A DNA stretch of 44,565 nucleotides from DATGMB01 sp035293845. Lineage in GTDB: Bacteria; Acidobacteriota; Terriglobia; Bryobacterales; Bryobacteraceae. The position numbers were made by a program, and so were the translations under genes. The stretch covers positions 1-44,565 of the forward strand of contig DATGMB010000261.1 of assembly GCA_035293845.1 (NCBI GenBank), in the 5' to 3' direction. Shown piece by piece: positions 24,124 to 32,159 of this stretch. Position 1 is the stretch's first letter. Each line of letters starts with the position of its first letter. The notes under the pieces were generated by a model. The model was not told where the DNA came from and searched no databases. It saw only the letters and a program-made list of their open reading frames with translations.

Positions 24124-26105
24124 GAGGCCGTTCTATTGATACATGGCTGGAGCGAATCTGCCAGTTAGCTGCAGTCGGTTTGTCGCTGACGGCTGCTTTC
24201 CACCTGCGATTCGACTTTGCAATTCCGGATTTGCAGGCATCCATTTTCCCCCGGGCGCTTCTTCTCGCCATTGTTGCGAAGCTGCTGGCCTTCGACGGTG
24301 TGGGGTTTTATCGCAGCCTGCGCCGGTTCGTGAGCATACCGGACCTGTATCCGATCATCATGGGCAACGCCGCCGGAACTGCGTTGTTCGCCGCGGCGGC
24401 CCTGATCTGGATCGGCCCGGCCATGCCCGCCTCCGTCATTGTCATCGATGGCATCATCTGTTTTGCCGCAACTACGCTGGTCCGGTTCTCCGTACGCATC
24501 CGCCACGAGCTCTTCCGCAAACATTCGCGTCAGGCGCGTACCGGAATTCTGATTTATGGCGCCGGCGCCGCAGGAGCGGAGCTGGTCCACGAGATTCACT
24601 CCAACCGCTGCACGCGCTATGCGGTGAGAGGTCTCCTCGATGACGACCCGCTGAAGCGGGGCGCGATCATCCTCGGGGTGCCCGTGCTTGGAACGGGGCG
24701 CGAAGCACTTTCGATCGTCGAGCGCCTGAACAGCCGCGGACCGGTCGTGGACGAAATCATCATTGCCATGCGTTCCGCCACCGGACCCCAGATGCGCGAG
24801 GCCCTGGCCAACTGCCGCGCCGCGCGCATCCCATGCAAGACCGTGCCCGGGATCGACGAACTGCTCAGCCGCAACGTGTTGGCCGCCCAGGTGCGCGATC
24901 TCTCCCTGCAGGATCTGCTTGGCCGCCAGACGGTGAAACTCGACGATTCGCCCGTCCGGGCGCGGATTCGCGGCCGCTCCGTGTTGATCACCGGCGCAGC
25001 CGGTTCCATCGGCTCCGAGCTCTGCCGGCAGGTGGCGCGATTTTCCCCCTCTCGCCTCGTGGCGTTGGATCAGTCGGAGAGCGAGCTCTTCCGCATCGAT
25101 AACGAGCTACGCGAGAAATTCCCCAACCTGGAGGTTGTAGCCGCGCTGGGCGACATCCGCGATACCTGCCGCCTTCCGGAAATCATGGAGCGCCACCGCG
25201 TCGAGAGCGTCTTTCATGCGGCCGCCTACAAGCATGTCCCGATGATGGAATCGCACGTAGTGGAAGCCGCGCGCAACAACATCATCGGCACCTGGAATCT
25301 GGTGCAGGCTGCCCGCGCCGCCGGAGTGCGCAACCTGCTGATGATTTCCTCGGACAAGGCCGTCAATCCGGTTTGCGTGATGGGAGCCACCAAGCGGGTC
25401 TGCGAACGCATCGTCGGCGCCCGGCACCGCAACGGGCGAACGGTGTGCGCCTCGGTGCGCTTCGGCAATGTTCTCGGGAGCAACGGCAGCGTAGTCCCCA
25501 TCTTCCAGTCGCAAATCGCCGCGGGCGGTCCGGTTAAGGTCACTCACCCGGAGGCGCGCCGCTATTTCATGACGATCTCCGAGGCAGTCGCGCTCACCCT
25601 GCAAGCCTCCGCCAAGAGCCAGGGCTCGGAGATCTTCGTGCTCGATATGGGCGAACCGGTCCGCATCCTCGACCTCGCCGAAGACATGATCCGGCTCGCC
25701 GGGCTCATTCCGTACGAGGACATCGAGATTCAATTTACGGGCCTGCGCCCGGGCGAAAAGCTGATGGAGGAAATCAATGGCGAAAGCGAGGGCCTCATGC
25801 CCACGGACCAGGAGAAGATGCGCGTGATTCGCGAGGCGCCGCTGGACTGGAGCGTCATCCCCGCCTGGATCGAGGGCCTGGAAGAGCTGCTCGCGCGGCG
25901 CAGCCAGCCGGAGATCCTCGCGCACATACGGCAACTGGTTCCGGAATATTGCCCGCTGACGCGGCCGGCGCCGGAAGACAGGCTGCCGCTGGCGCAGCCA
26001 GTTACCGCGCAGCCATCGCTCTGCGCGCAATATGGTAACGGCGGCGAGCCGCAGGAGAGCATCCTGCCAAACAGCCCCGGGGCGCCGGTCATCTGCGAGC
26101 CATAA
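24120..26105 (+). CDS. Membrane nucleotide-sugar 4,6-dehydratase (FlaA1/WbpM/PglF/CapD-like)
   Basis: From ATG 24120, preceded by AGAAGGA, the protein has 661 residues. It begins with four membrane helices (residues about 10-130), then a Rossmann domain (about 140-260, YGAGAAGAELV) and a catalytic SDR domain starting at TGAAGSIGSELCRQ. The catalytic region is SSDKAVNPVCVMGATKR: the usual YxxxK tyrosine is methionine (MxxxK), as in the WbpM/PglF class. Such enzymes convert UDP-GlcNAc to the 4-keto-6-deoxy sugar. The product is a classical substrate for a DegT aminotransferase, present as the last gene of the operon. The C-terminal about 60 residues (ending at PVICEP) are proline-rich and poorly conserved. 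Confidence 0.88.
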   Translation: MRGRSIDTWLERICQLAAVGLSLTAAFHLRFDFAIPDLQASIFPRALLLAIVAKLLAFDGVGFYRSLRRFVSIPDLYPIIMGNAAGTALFAAAALIWIGPAMPASVIVIDGIICFAATTLVRFSVRIRHELFRKHSRQARTGILIYGAGAAGAELVHEIHSNRCTRYAVRGLLDDDPLKRGAIILGVPVLGTGREALSIVERLNSRGPVVDEIIIAMRSATGPQMREALANCRAARIPCKTVPGIDELLSRNVLAAQVRDLSLQDLLGRQTVKLDDSPVRARIRGRSVLITGAAGSIGSELCRQVARFSPSRLVALDQSESELFRIDNELREKFPNLEVVAALGDIRDTCRLPEIMERHRVESVFHAAAYKHVPMMESHVVEAARNNIIGTWNLVQAARAAGVRNLLMISSDKAVNPVCVMGATKRVCERIVGARHRNGRTVCASVRFGNVLGSNGSVVPIFQSQIAAGGPVKVTHPEARRYFMTISEAVALTLQASAKSQGSEIFVLDMGEPVRILDLAEDMIRLAGLIPYEDIEIQFTGLRPGEKLMEEINGESEGLMPTDQEKMRVIREAPLDWSVIPAWIEGLEELLARRSQPEILAHIRQLVPEYCPLTRPAPEDRLPLAQPVTAQPSLCAQYGNGGEPQESILPNSPGAPVICEP

Positions 26106-26107
26106 GT

Positions 26108-27079
26108 ATGCCGGCATTTTTCGAACGCGGTGTGGTGATTCTGTCGATCGACACGGAGCGGATCTGGGGCTACGTCGATTGCCTCGGCGAGGCACAGTTC
26201 GCGGCCCGCTTCCCCGATTCGCCCGGCGCGCATCCGAAGCTGCTCGCCCTGTTGTGCGAGGCGGACGTCCGCGCCACCTGGTTCACGGTCGGCGGCCTCG
26301 CGCTCCAGAGTGGAGACGGTCCTTCGGAGCGTCTGCTCGCGGCCTGGCCGCCTCGCGAACGTGACCGGATCCAGGCCCGTGCCGCCGCGACCTCCTGGCA
26401 CTGCCGCGCGTTTCTCGATCGCCTGCGCCGGGCGCATCCGGCCCAGGAAATCGGACTACACGGCGGCCTCACGCACCTTATTTGGGACCGTGCACAGGTC
26501 AGCGAGCAGGCGGCCACGTGCGAATTGACGGAAGGGATTCTGGCCCTCTCCGGCGTGTGCGGAAAACCGTCCTCCTTTTCGTTTCCCCGCAACCGCGAGG
26601 CATATTACCACCTGCTGCCGCTGCACGGTCTCCGCAGTTTCCGCGGCACTCCCCCGGCGGTGGCATGGCGGCTCGGCTCCACCATCCCCGGAGCCGCGCT
26701 GCGCGCCATGGAAGAGATTACGCGGTCGACGCCGCCGCTGGTATGGCCCCGCGAGACCCTCCCCGGACTCTGGAACATTCCGGCCTCCATGTTCTTTTAT
26801 CCCCTCGGACCGGCCCGCGGCCGCCTCATCGGTGCCCGATCGCGCATGGAACGCTTCCGGCGCGGCGTGGTGGCCGCGGCGCGTCATCGCGGAATCTTGC
26901 ACTATTGCCTGCATCCGGAAAACCTCGTCGAATCGCCGGCCGGCTTTTCGGTATTCGAGGGCATCCTGGAGCACCTGATCCGGGCGCGCGACCTTGGAGA
27001 TATCGAAGTCCTGACGATGGCCGGCGTTGCCGACCGGATGGAAAGGAAACAAGCCTATGACTGCCAAAGACAACAATAG
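26108..27079 (+). CDS. Polysaccharide deacetylase (NodB-like)
   Basis: The 323-residue protein starts two bases after the dehydratase stop. It has the NodB-type signatures in the variant form of exopolysaccharide deacetylases: ILSIDTE with Asp15, EIGLHGGLTH with His118 and His123 as metal ligands, KPSSFSFPRN as the third motif, and HYCLHPEN near the end. Such metal-dependent enzymes remove N-acetyl groups from amino sugars in a polymer or precursor. No signal peptide is visible, so it probably acts in the cytoplasm on a lipid-linked or nucleotide-linked precursor. A free amine made here would be a target for the ligase and acyltransferase genes that follow. It overlaps the next gene by 23 bases. 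Confidence 0.85.
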   Translation: MPAFFERGVVILSIDTERIWGYVDCLGEAQFAARFPDSPGAHPKLLALLCEADVRATWFTVGGLALQSGDGPSERLLAAWPPRERDRIQARAAATSWHCRAFLDRLRRAHPAQEIGLHGGLTHLIWDRAQVSEQAATCELTEGILALSGVCGKPSSFSFPRNREAYYHLLPLHGLRSFRGTPPAVAWRLGSTIPGAALRAMEEITRSTPPLVWPRETLPGLWNIPASMFFYPLGPARGRLIGARSRMERFRRGVVAAARHRGILHYCLHPENLVESPAGFSVFEGILEHLIRARDLGDIEVLTMAGVADRMERKQAYDCQRQQ

Positions 27080-27878
27080 CCGAACTTACCTCGAACTCAT
27101 CGGCGTTTCCGCTCTACCCCCGCTTACCAGCCCCTTCGATCCGGGTTACGATCCGGCTACGCTGGCGAGTCACCTGGAACAAAGCTCGCACCTGATGGCG
27201 ATCCTCAAGATCTCGATGGCCTGCTGGCTGATCGCCAACGAGGACGCGACCCGCCGCAAGGTCGCCGCCGCCAACCGCCACTGCGTACCGACAGTGACGG
27301 GCGGCGGACCGTTTGAGATCGCCGTCGCGCAGCGCCGTCTCCCCGAATACCTGGACCTCTGCGCCGGTATCGGCTTCACCCGCATCGAGTGCGGCGAAGG
27401 CTTCACGGATATGACGTTGAGCGCCGGCGAAGTCGTGGCCATGGCCAGCGAGCGCGGCCTCGATGTCCAGTTCGAGCTCGGCAAGAAACACACCGGCGCC
27501 TTTTCTGCCGCAACTGTCGACCAACTGCTCGAACAAGGCAAACGCTGGCTCGATGCCGGCGCTCTCGAACTCGTCGTCGAAGCCCGCGAGAGCGCGCAAG
27601 GCGTGGGCCTCTTCGACGACCATGGCGCGTTCAACCACGCCCTGGCGGACCGCTTCGCCAGCGCGTTCGGCCTGGACATCGTAACGTACGAAGCGCCCAC
27701 CAAGCCAAGCCAGTTCGCCCTCCTGGACCACTTCGGACCCGCGGTGCGCCTCTGCAATGTCAGGCTCGAAGAGCTGCTGCGCGTCGAGATTTACCGGCGC
27801 GGCCTCCACTCGGACGCGTTTCTGAAGGAAAACCTCCGTCCCAGGCTGGCGCCCGTTCCCCTGGCCAAAGCATCGTGA
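27057..27878 (+). CDS. comA: Phosphosulfolactate synthase (ComA family)
   Basis: The ATG at 27057 gives 273 residues matching the ComA family (PF02679), whose members join phosphoenolpyruvate and sulfite to form (2R)-phospho-3-sulfolactate in a TIM barrel. Recognisable elements are LKISMACWLI, the glycine stretch VPTVTGGGPFEIA, CAGIGFTRIECGEGF, VQFELGKKH and LVVEARESAQGVGLFDDHG, with the last strand LDIVTYEAP. Residue-level confirmation of the active site needs an alignment. It overlaps the deacetylase gene by 23 bases, and ComB follows after 17 bases. The combination makes sulfolactate as the likely product. The same first steps serve coenzyme M synthesis in methanogens and sulfolactate production in Bacillus, but here they are embedded in an exopolysaccharide operon. 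Confidence 0.88.
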   Translation: MTAKDNNSRTYLELIGVSALPPLTSPFDPGYDPATLASHLEQSSHLMAILKISMACWLIANEDATRRKVAAANRHCVPTVTGGGPFEIAVAQRRLPEYLDLCAGIGFTRIECGEGFTDMTLSAGEVVAMASERGLDVQFELGKKHTGAFSAATVDQLLEQGKRWLDAGALELVVEARESAQGVGLFDDHGAFNHALADRFASAFGLDIVTYEAPTKPSQFALLDHFGPAVRLCNVRLEELLRVEIYRRGLHSDAFLKENLRPRLAPVPLAKAS

Positions 27879-27895
27879 GACCGGGCAGGCACGCT

Positions 27896-28651
27896 ATGGG
27901 AAAGTCTGTCATCATCGATTGCCTGGCCGAAAGCGCATCGCGATACCGCGATGGATGGGCCATCGTCGTCATCGACGTGATTCGCGCTACCACTACCGCA
28001 ATCACCGCCGCGGCCACCGGCCGCCGCTGTTTTCCGGCGCCTAGCGTGGAAGCTGCCCTGGCGATCGCGGCGCGATTCGACAACCCGCTCCTGGCCGGCG
28101 AGTCGAACGGCGCGGTGCCGGCCGCGTTCGAAATGGATAACAGTCCGGCCCAGCTCGCCAGACGCGGCGACACGCACCGGCCGCTCGTCCTGGTCTCCTC
28201 TTCGGGCACTAAGGTCATTCAGGCCGCGGCCGGATGCGATACCGTCTATCTGGCGTGCTTTCGTAGTTACTCCGCGCTCGCCAGCCACCTGGCCCGCCAT
28301 CACGGTCGTGTCGCGGTGATCGGCGCGGGCACCAAAGGTGAGTTTCGCGAGGAGGATCAAATCTGCTGTGCCTGGGTCGCCTCCGCGCTTCTCGGCCGCG
28401 GCTTCGTGGCCGCCAGTTCGCAGACGTCCGCGATCGTGCGCCGCTGGGGTGATGCTCCACCGACCGCCTGTCTCTGCAGCCGCAGCGTCGATTTTCTGCG
28501 CCGTATCGGCCAGGTGCAGGACCTGGAGTTTATTCTCAGGCACATCGACGACCTTCCGCAGGTCTTCGCGGTTCAGGATGGCGAAGTGCGATCCATCCAG
28601 CCCGCCCGGACGCATCGCCCGCGCCAGTTACAAGGGAGTTATGCAGGATGA
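27896..28651 (+). CDS. comB: 2-phosphosulfolactate phosphatase (ComB family)
   Basis: From ATG 27896 the protein has 251 residues, the usual size of ComB (PF04029). It shows VVIDVIRATTTAITAAATG, LLAGESNGAVPAAFEMDNSP, LVSSSGTKVIQAAAG and VIGAGTKGEFREEDQICCAW, which correspond to the DVLRA, GE, NGT and AGT...EED motifs of the family. It is a magnesium-dependent phosphatase that yields sulfolactate. The frame is open further upstream (from 27389) but that is the ComA shadow. ComB sits 17 bases after ComA and its stop overlaps the ATP-grasp start (ATGA), so the three are translated together. Confidence 0.88.
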   Translation: MGKSVIIDCLAESASRYRDGWAIVVIDVIRATTTAITAAATGRRCFPAPSVEAALAIAARFDNPLLAGESNGAVPAAFEMDNSPAQLARRGDTHRPLVLVSSSGTKVIQAAAGCDTVYLACFRSYSALASHLARHHGRVAVIGAGTKGEFREEDQICCAWVASALLGRGFVAASSQTSAIVRRWGDAPPTACLCSRSVDFLRRIGQVQDLEFILRHIDDLPQVFAVQDGEVRSIQPARTHRPRQLQGSYAG

Positions 28652-29895
28652 GTTACTTTGCCGATCGATCCATTCCCGTCGTGATCCTCCGGTCCGGGCA
28701 TCACGGGGGCCTCGGAATTGCACGCAGTCTGGGAAGGCTCGGAATCCCCGTCTACGCTGTCGATTCCACTCGCTGGGAGCCCGCGTTCACGTCACGGTAT
28801 TGCCGTGGCCGCTGGGTGCTGGACATCGGGAACGAGCTGCCGGAGCGCGCCCTCGACCTCATGCTGGCGATCGGCCGCAAGGTCGGGGGACGGCCGATTC
28901 TCATACCCACCACCGATGAGGCCAGCCTCTGGGTCGCCGATCACGCCCGGGCGCTCCTCCGCGAATTCCGCTTCCCGATGCAGGATGCATCGCTCGCGCG
29001 CACCCTGGGCGATAAGAGCCGGATGCAGGAATTGGCGAGCCGCAACGGCGTTCCGACGGCCCGATCCGTGACGCCTCGCTCGCAGGACGATATTGCCCGA
29101 TTCATCGAGAGCGCGTCGTTTCCGGTCATGGTCAAGGAGACCGGCGGCGGGCGGCTCCGCAGCCGCGCCGGCGGCACCAAGTTCCTGCTCCACAGCCCGC
29201 GCGAGCTCATCGAGTTCTATGCGATAGCCGGCGACCCCCAGCAACCGAACCTGATCGTTCAGGAGTTCATCCCCGGAGACGACTGGATGTTCAACGGCTA
29301 TTTCGATACCGCATCCCGCTGCCTGTTCGGAATGACCGGCCGGAAAATCCGCCGTTTTCCGGCGCACGCCGGAGTCACCAGCCTCGGGTCCTGCGATACC
29401 AACCACGAGCTCATGCGCATCACCACCGAATTCATGCGCGCTATCGGCTATCGCGGAATTCTGGATATCGGTTACCGTCGCGACGCGCGGGACGGCCAAT
29501 ACAGGGTCCTCGACGTCAACCCGCGGATTGGCTGCACGTTCCGCCTGTTCACCGCCACCGACGGCCTGGATGTCGTCCGCGCCCTGTACCTCGACATGAC
29601 CGGACAGCCCGTGCCGCCTGCGCGATTCGCGGAGGGGCGCAAGTGGCTCGTCGAAGATTTCGATCTGTTCTCTGCGCTGCGATCCTGGCGCGAAGGCGCC
29701 TTGTCCCTAGGAGCGTGGGTGCGTTCCTTCGCCGGCATTCAGGAAACGGCCTGCTTCGCGCCGGACGATCCCCTGCCCTTTTTCATGATGGGACTCGCGG
29801 ATTGCTGCGAGCTATACCGCTGGAGCCGCGCACGCGCCGCCGTCCGTCATCAGCATCCGCGCGGCGCGCAGGCTTCGCCGGTTGCCGGGCAATAG
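28648..29895 (+). CDS. ATP-grasp carboxylate-amine ligase-like protein
   Basis: The 415-residue protein begins with VVILRSGHHGGLGIARSLGRLG, a preATP-grasp alpha/beta domain, followed by ATP-grasp elements: LGDKSRMQELA, VMVKETGGGRLRSRAGGTK (P-loop and ATP-binding lysine), LIVQEFIPG, and the metal site LDVNPRIG. ATP-grasp ligases activate a carboxylate as an acyl phosphate and join it to an amine, thiol or other nucleophile. In this operon the carboxylate could be sulfolactate and the acceptor an amino sugar; that assignment is inference. The substrate is not deducible from sequence alone. It starts at an ATGA overlap with ComB. Its stop lies inside a 13-base tandem repeat upstream of the next gene. 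Confidence 0.8.
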   Translation: MSYFADRSIPVVILRSGHHGGLGIARSLGRLGIPVYAVDSTRWEPAFTSRYCRGRWVLDIGNELPERALDLMLAIGRKVGGRPILIPTTDEASLWVADHARALLREFRFPMQDASLARTLGDKSRMQELASRNGVPTARSVTPRSQDDIARFIESASFPVMVKETGGGRLRSRAGGTKFLLHSPRELIEFYAIAGDPQQPNLIVQEFIPGDDWMFNGYFDTASRCLFGMTGRKIRRFPAHAGVTSLGSCDTNHELMRITTEFMRAIGYRGILDIGYRRDARDGQYRVLDVNPRIGCTFRLFTATDGLDVVRALYLDMTGQPVPPARFAEGRKWLVEDFDLFSALRSWREGALSLGAWVRSFAGIQETACFAPDDPLPFFMMGLADCCELYRWSRARAAVRHQHPRGAQASPVAGQ

Positions 29896-29916
29896 GAGCC
29901 ACCAATAGGAGCCACC
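29891..29916 (+). repeat. Tandem 13-base duplication carrying a duplicated ribosome-binding site
   Basis: AATAGGAGCCACC occurs twice in a row (29891-29903 and 29904-29916). The first copy contains the TAG stop of the ATP-grasp gene and each copy contains TAGGAG. The second copy sits five bases before the GTG start of the acyltransferase, so it is the probable ribosome-binding site. Confidence 0.85.
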
Positions 29917-30885
29917 GTGCCAATCAACACGTTATTAGAAGTTCCCGTACGCGCCGCGTCGGCCGCTGATGCGCCACACCTCTGCGCTTCCGAAAGCGCA
30001 CTGGCCCGGTTTCTGGAACGGCGCGGACGGCGGATTTTCAGAGCCTGCGGCGCGACCTGGTATGCCGCGCCCTGCCGGTTCCTGATGAGCTTGCCGTACC
30101 AGGCGATGCTCGATCCCGACCCCGCCGAACTGCGCTATCTGATTCGCGAAGCCCGCATGCTCGGCGTCCGTTTTCCCGCGACCGCATGGACCGGCCTCGA
30201 GAGCGGGTTGTACGTACTGCGCCGCCGCGAACGGGAATACGAGATCGAAGCGGTGCATCCCAAGCACCGGCCCCGCGTGCGCCGTGGCCTCCAGACATTC
30301 GATATCCGGCTCGCCTCTCTCGACGAATTGATGGCCCAGGGGCTGGCTCTCAATCTCAACACCATGGCGCGCCAGGGACGCTACGACCCCGAATTCGGGG
30401 AAAAGCGCCGTTGGCAGAAGCTGGTGGAAGCCGCGTTCTCCTCAGCCGGCGTCGCGTTCCCGGCCGCCTTTGTCGGCTCACGGCTGGCGGCCTACATGGT
30501 CACCTGCCGCGAGAACGGCTGGTTGCATATCCTGCATCAGATGTCGCGCCAGGAGGATCTGCCCAACTTCCCCAATCACGTCCTCACGTACAGCGTCACC
30601 CGGCAGGCCCTCGGCGATCCCAAGCTCGAAGCGGTGTGTTACGGTTACGTGCCGCTGTTCGCCGCCGACGGCCTCCACGAGTACAAGCTGCGCTTCGGCT
30701 ATGAGATGGTCCCGCACCGCTCGGCCATTCAGTTGCACCCGGCGCTCGGACGCACCCTGAACAATCCCGCGGCGGAATGGGCACTGCGCCGCCTCCGTAG
30801 CATTCGCCCCTCCGACCAGCGCCTTGAAACAATCGAAACCGTCCTCAAAGGAGCGCGCGCCTCGCGGCCCGACACAAGAGCATGA
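29917..30885 (+). CDS. FemAB/GNAT-like acyltransferase
   Basis: A GTG start at 29917 follows TAGGAG with five-base spacing and gives 322 residues. The fold reads as GNAT-like: an N-terminal part with FLERRGRRIFRACGATWYAA, IEAVHPKHRPRVRRGLQ in the middle, and AAFVGSRLAAYMVTCRENGWLHILHQ as the beta-hairpin and acceptor region, all in the style of CelD/FemAB acyltransferases (PF13480 type). I recognise the style rather than an exact family, so substrates are open; candidates are an acyl donor activated by the ATP-grasp protein and an amino sugar acceptor. It is linked by an ATGA overlap to the DegT aminotransferase gene that follows. Confidence 0.7.
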   Translation: MPINTLLEVPVRAASAADAPHLCASESALARFLERRGRRIFRACGATWYAAPCRFLMSLPYQAMLDPDPAELRYLIREARMLGVRFPATAWTGLESGLYVLRRREREYEIEAVHPKHRPRVRRGLQTFDIRLASLDELMAQGLALNLNTMARQGRYDPEFGEKRRWQKLVEAAFSSAGVAFPAAFVGSRLAAYMVTCRENGWLHILHQMSRQEDLPNFPNHVLTYSVTRQALGDPKLEAVCYGYVPLFAADGLHEYKLRFGYEMVPHRSAIQLHPALGRTLNNPAAEWALRRLRSIRPSDQRLETIETVLKGARASRPDTRA

Positions 30886-32159
30886 AGATCTCGCGATTGA
30901 TTTCCATCCCCCGCTTCGGCCTTCCGTACACCGCCGGCGATTTCGCCGCGGCGCTGCTCGCTCTCGGACGCCCGACGCCGCCGCCGGACGCCTTCGAACT
31001 ACTCGGTAATCGCGCGAAGTTCTGGACGCGCAGCGGCCGCCAGGCGCTGTACCTGCTTCTCTCCGCACTCGATCTCGAACCCGGTTCGGGGGTCGCTCTC
31101 CCGCTGTTCACCGACCCTTCGCTCGCTCAAGCGATCGCCGCTGCCGGCCACAATCCGGTGTACATCGATATCGACCCGCGCTATCTCACCATGGATCCGC
31201 AGTCCCTGGGCGCCGCTCGCGGCCGGTTCTCAGCGGTGCTGATCGTGCACCTGTTCGGTCAAATGGCGGATGTCCCGGCGCTCCTCGCCGAAGCTGGCGG
31301 CGTCCCGGTCATCGAGGACACCGCCCACGCGCCCCTCAGTTTTCTGGATGGAAAGATGGCAGGCGGGTTTGGCTGCGCCAGTTTCTACAGCTTCGCCTCG
31401 ACCAAGTACTGGCCCGCCGGAGGCGGCGGGCTCGCGGTCGTTCGCGACCCCGATCTCGCGGCGCGGGTTGCCCTGCTCGTCGCTGAGCTCGATCCACCCT
31501 CGCCCATCCTGGAGTCTCGCTCCCTGTTGCTCCAGGCCGCAAAATCGGCGGTCTTCAGCCGTCCGCTCTATGGATTTCTCGGAAGACCCGCGCGCCGCTG
31601 GGTGGAACGGTGGGCCTTGCTCGAACCGAGCCTCGATGCATTGGCGATCCCCCGCCCACACGCCGCCGCGGCTCGCCGGCAGGCTGCAAGGTTCGCCGCC
31701 AGAGTCGAGCGCCAACGCGCCAACAGCCTGCGGCTGCTCGCGCGGCTAAGCGATGCGGAGGACATCGTCTTACCCCGCGAACGCCCCGGAGCGCGCTACA
31801 ACTACCACATTTTCCCCGTTCTCTTGCGCGATTCGCGCGAGCGCGATGCGGTCCGTGCCGCAATGTGGGAACACTTTGTCGATACCTCCGCCCTCTACAG
31901 CGAAGCAATCGAGAAATGCCGAAGCCTCGGATACCGCGGTGGCTGCCCCATGAGCGAATCCGTGGCCGCCCGCCTGATCACGCTGCCGAACCATGCCGCC
32001 CTGAGCGCCGCGGAAATCGACGCTGTCGCCGATGCTTTCCGCGCCAGCCTCAGGACCGTTCGGGAACTGGCGCCGGCAGGACAGGCCGATGATCTGCCCT
32101 GCCCCGCCAGCCTGCCCTACTCCTGCGAAGACCGCGTCCCGCCCGCAACCGGAGCGTGA
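30882..32159 (+). CDS. DegT/DnrJ/EryC1/StrS-family sugar aminotransferase
   Basis: The 425-residue protein starts at an ATGA overlap. It has the fold-type I PLP pattern of the DegT family: WTRSGRQALYLLLSAL (cofactor phosphate region), VPVIEDTAHA and FYSFASTKYWPAGGGG with the Schiff-base Lys175. DegT enzymes transfer an amino group from glutamate to a keto sugar; the neighbouring 4,6-dehydratase makes such a 4-keto-6-deoxy sugar. This is the last gene of the operon and its final 43 bases overlap the end of the oppositely oriented DUF4091 gene. Confidence 0.88.
   Translation: MKISRLISIPRFGLPYTAGDFAAALLALGRPTPPPDAFELLGNRAKFWTRSGRQALYLLLSALDLEPGSGVALPLFTDPSLAQAIAAAGHNPVYIDIDPRYLTMDPQSLGAARGRFSAVLIVHLFGQMADVPALLAEAGGVPVIEDTAHAPLSFLDGKMAGGFGCASFYSFASTKYWPAGGGGLAVVRDPDLAARVALLVAELDPPSPILESRSLLLQAAKSAVFSRPLYGFLGRPARRWVERWALLEPSLDALAIPRPHAAAARRQAARFAARVERQRANSLRLLARLSDAEDIVLPRERPGARYNYHIFPVLLRDSRERDAVRAAMWEHFVDTSALYSEAIEKCRSLGYRGGCPMSESVAARLITLPNHAALSAAEIDAVADAFRASLRTVRELAPAGQADDLPCPASLPYSCEDRVPPATGA

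Noticed and set aside
27057..28651. Coenzyme M biosynthesis
   Set aside because: Only ComA and ComB are present; no ComC, ComD or ComE and no methanogen context, so sulfolactate is the more sensible end product.
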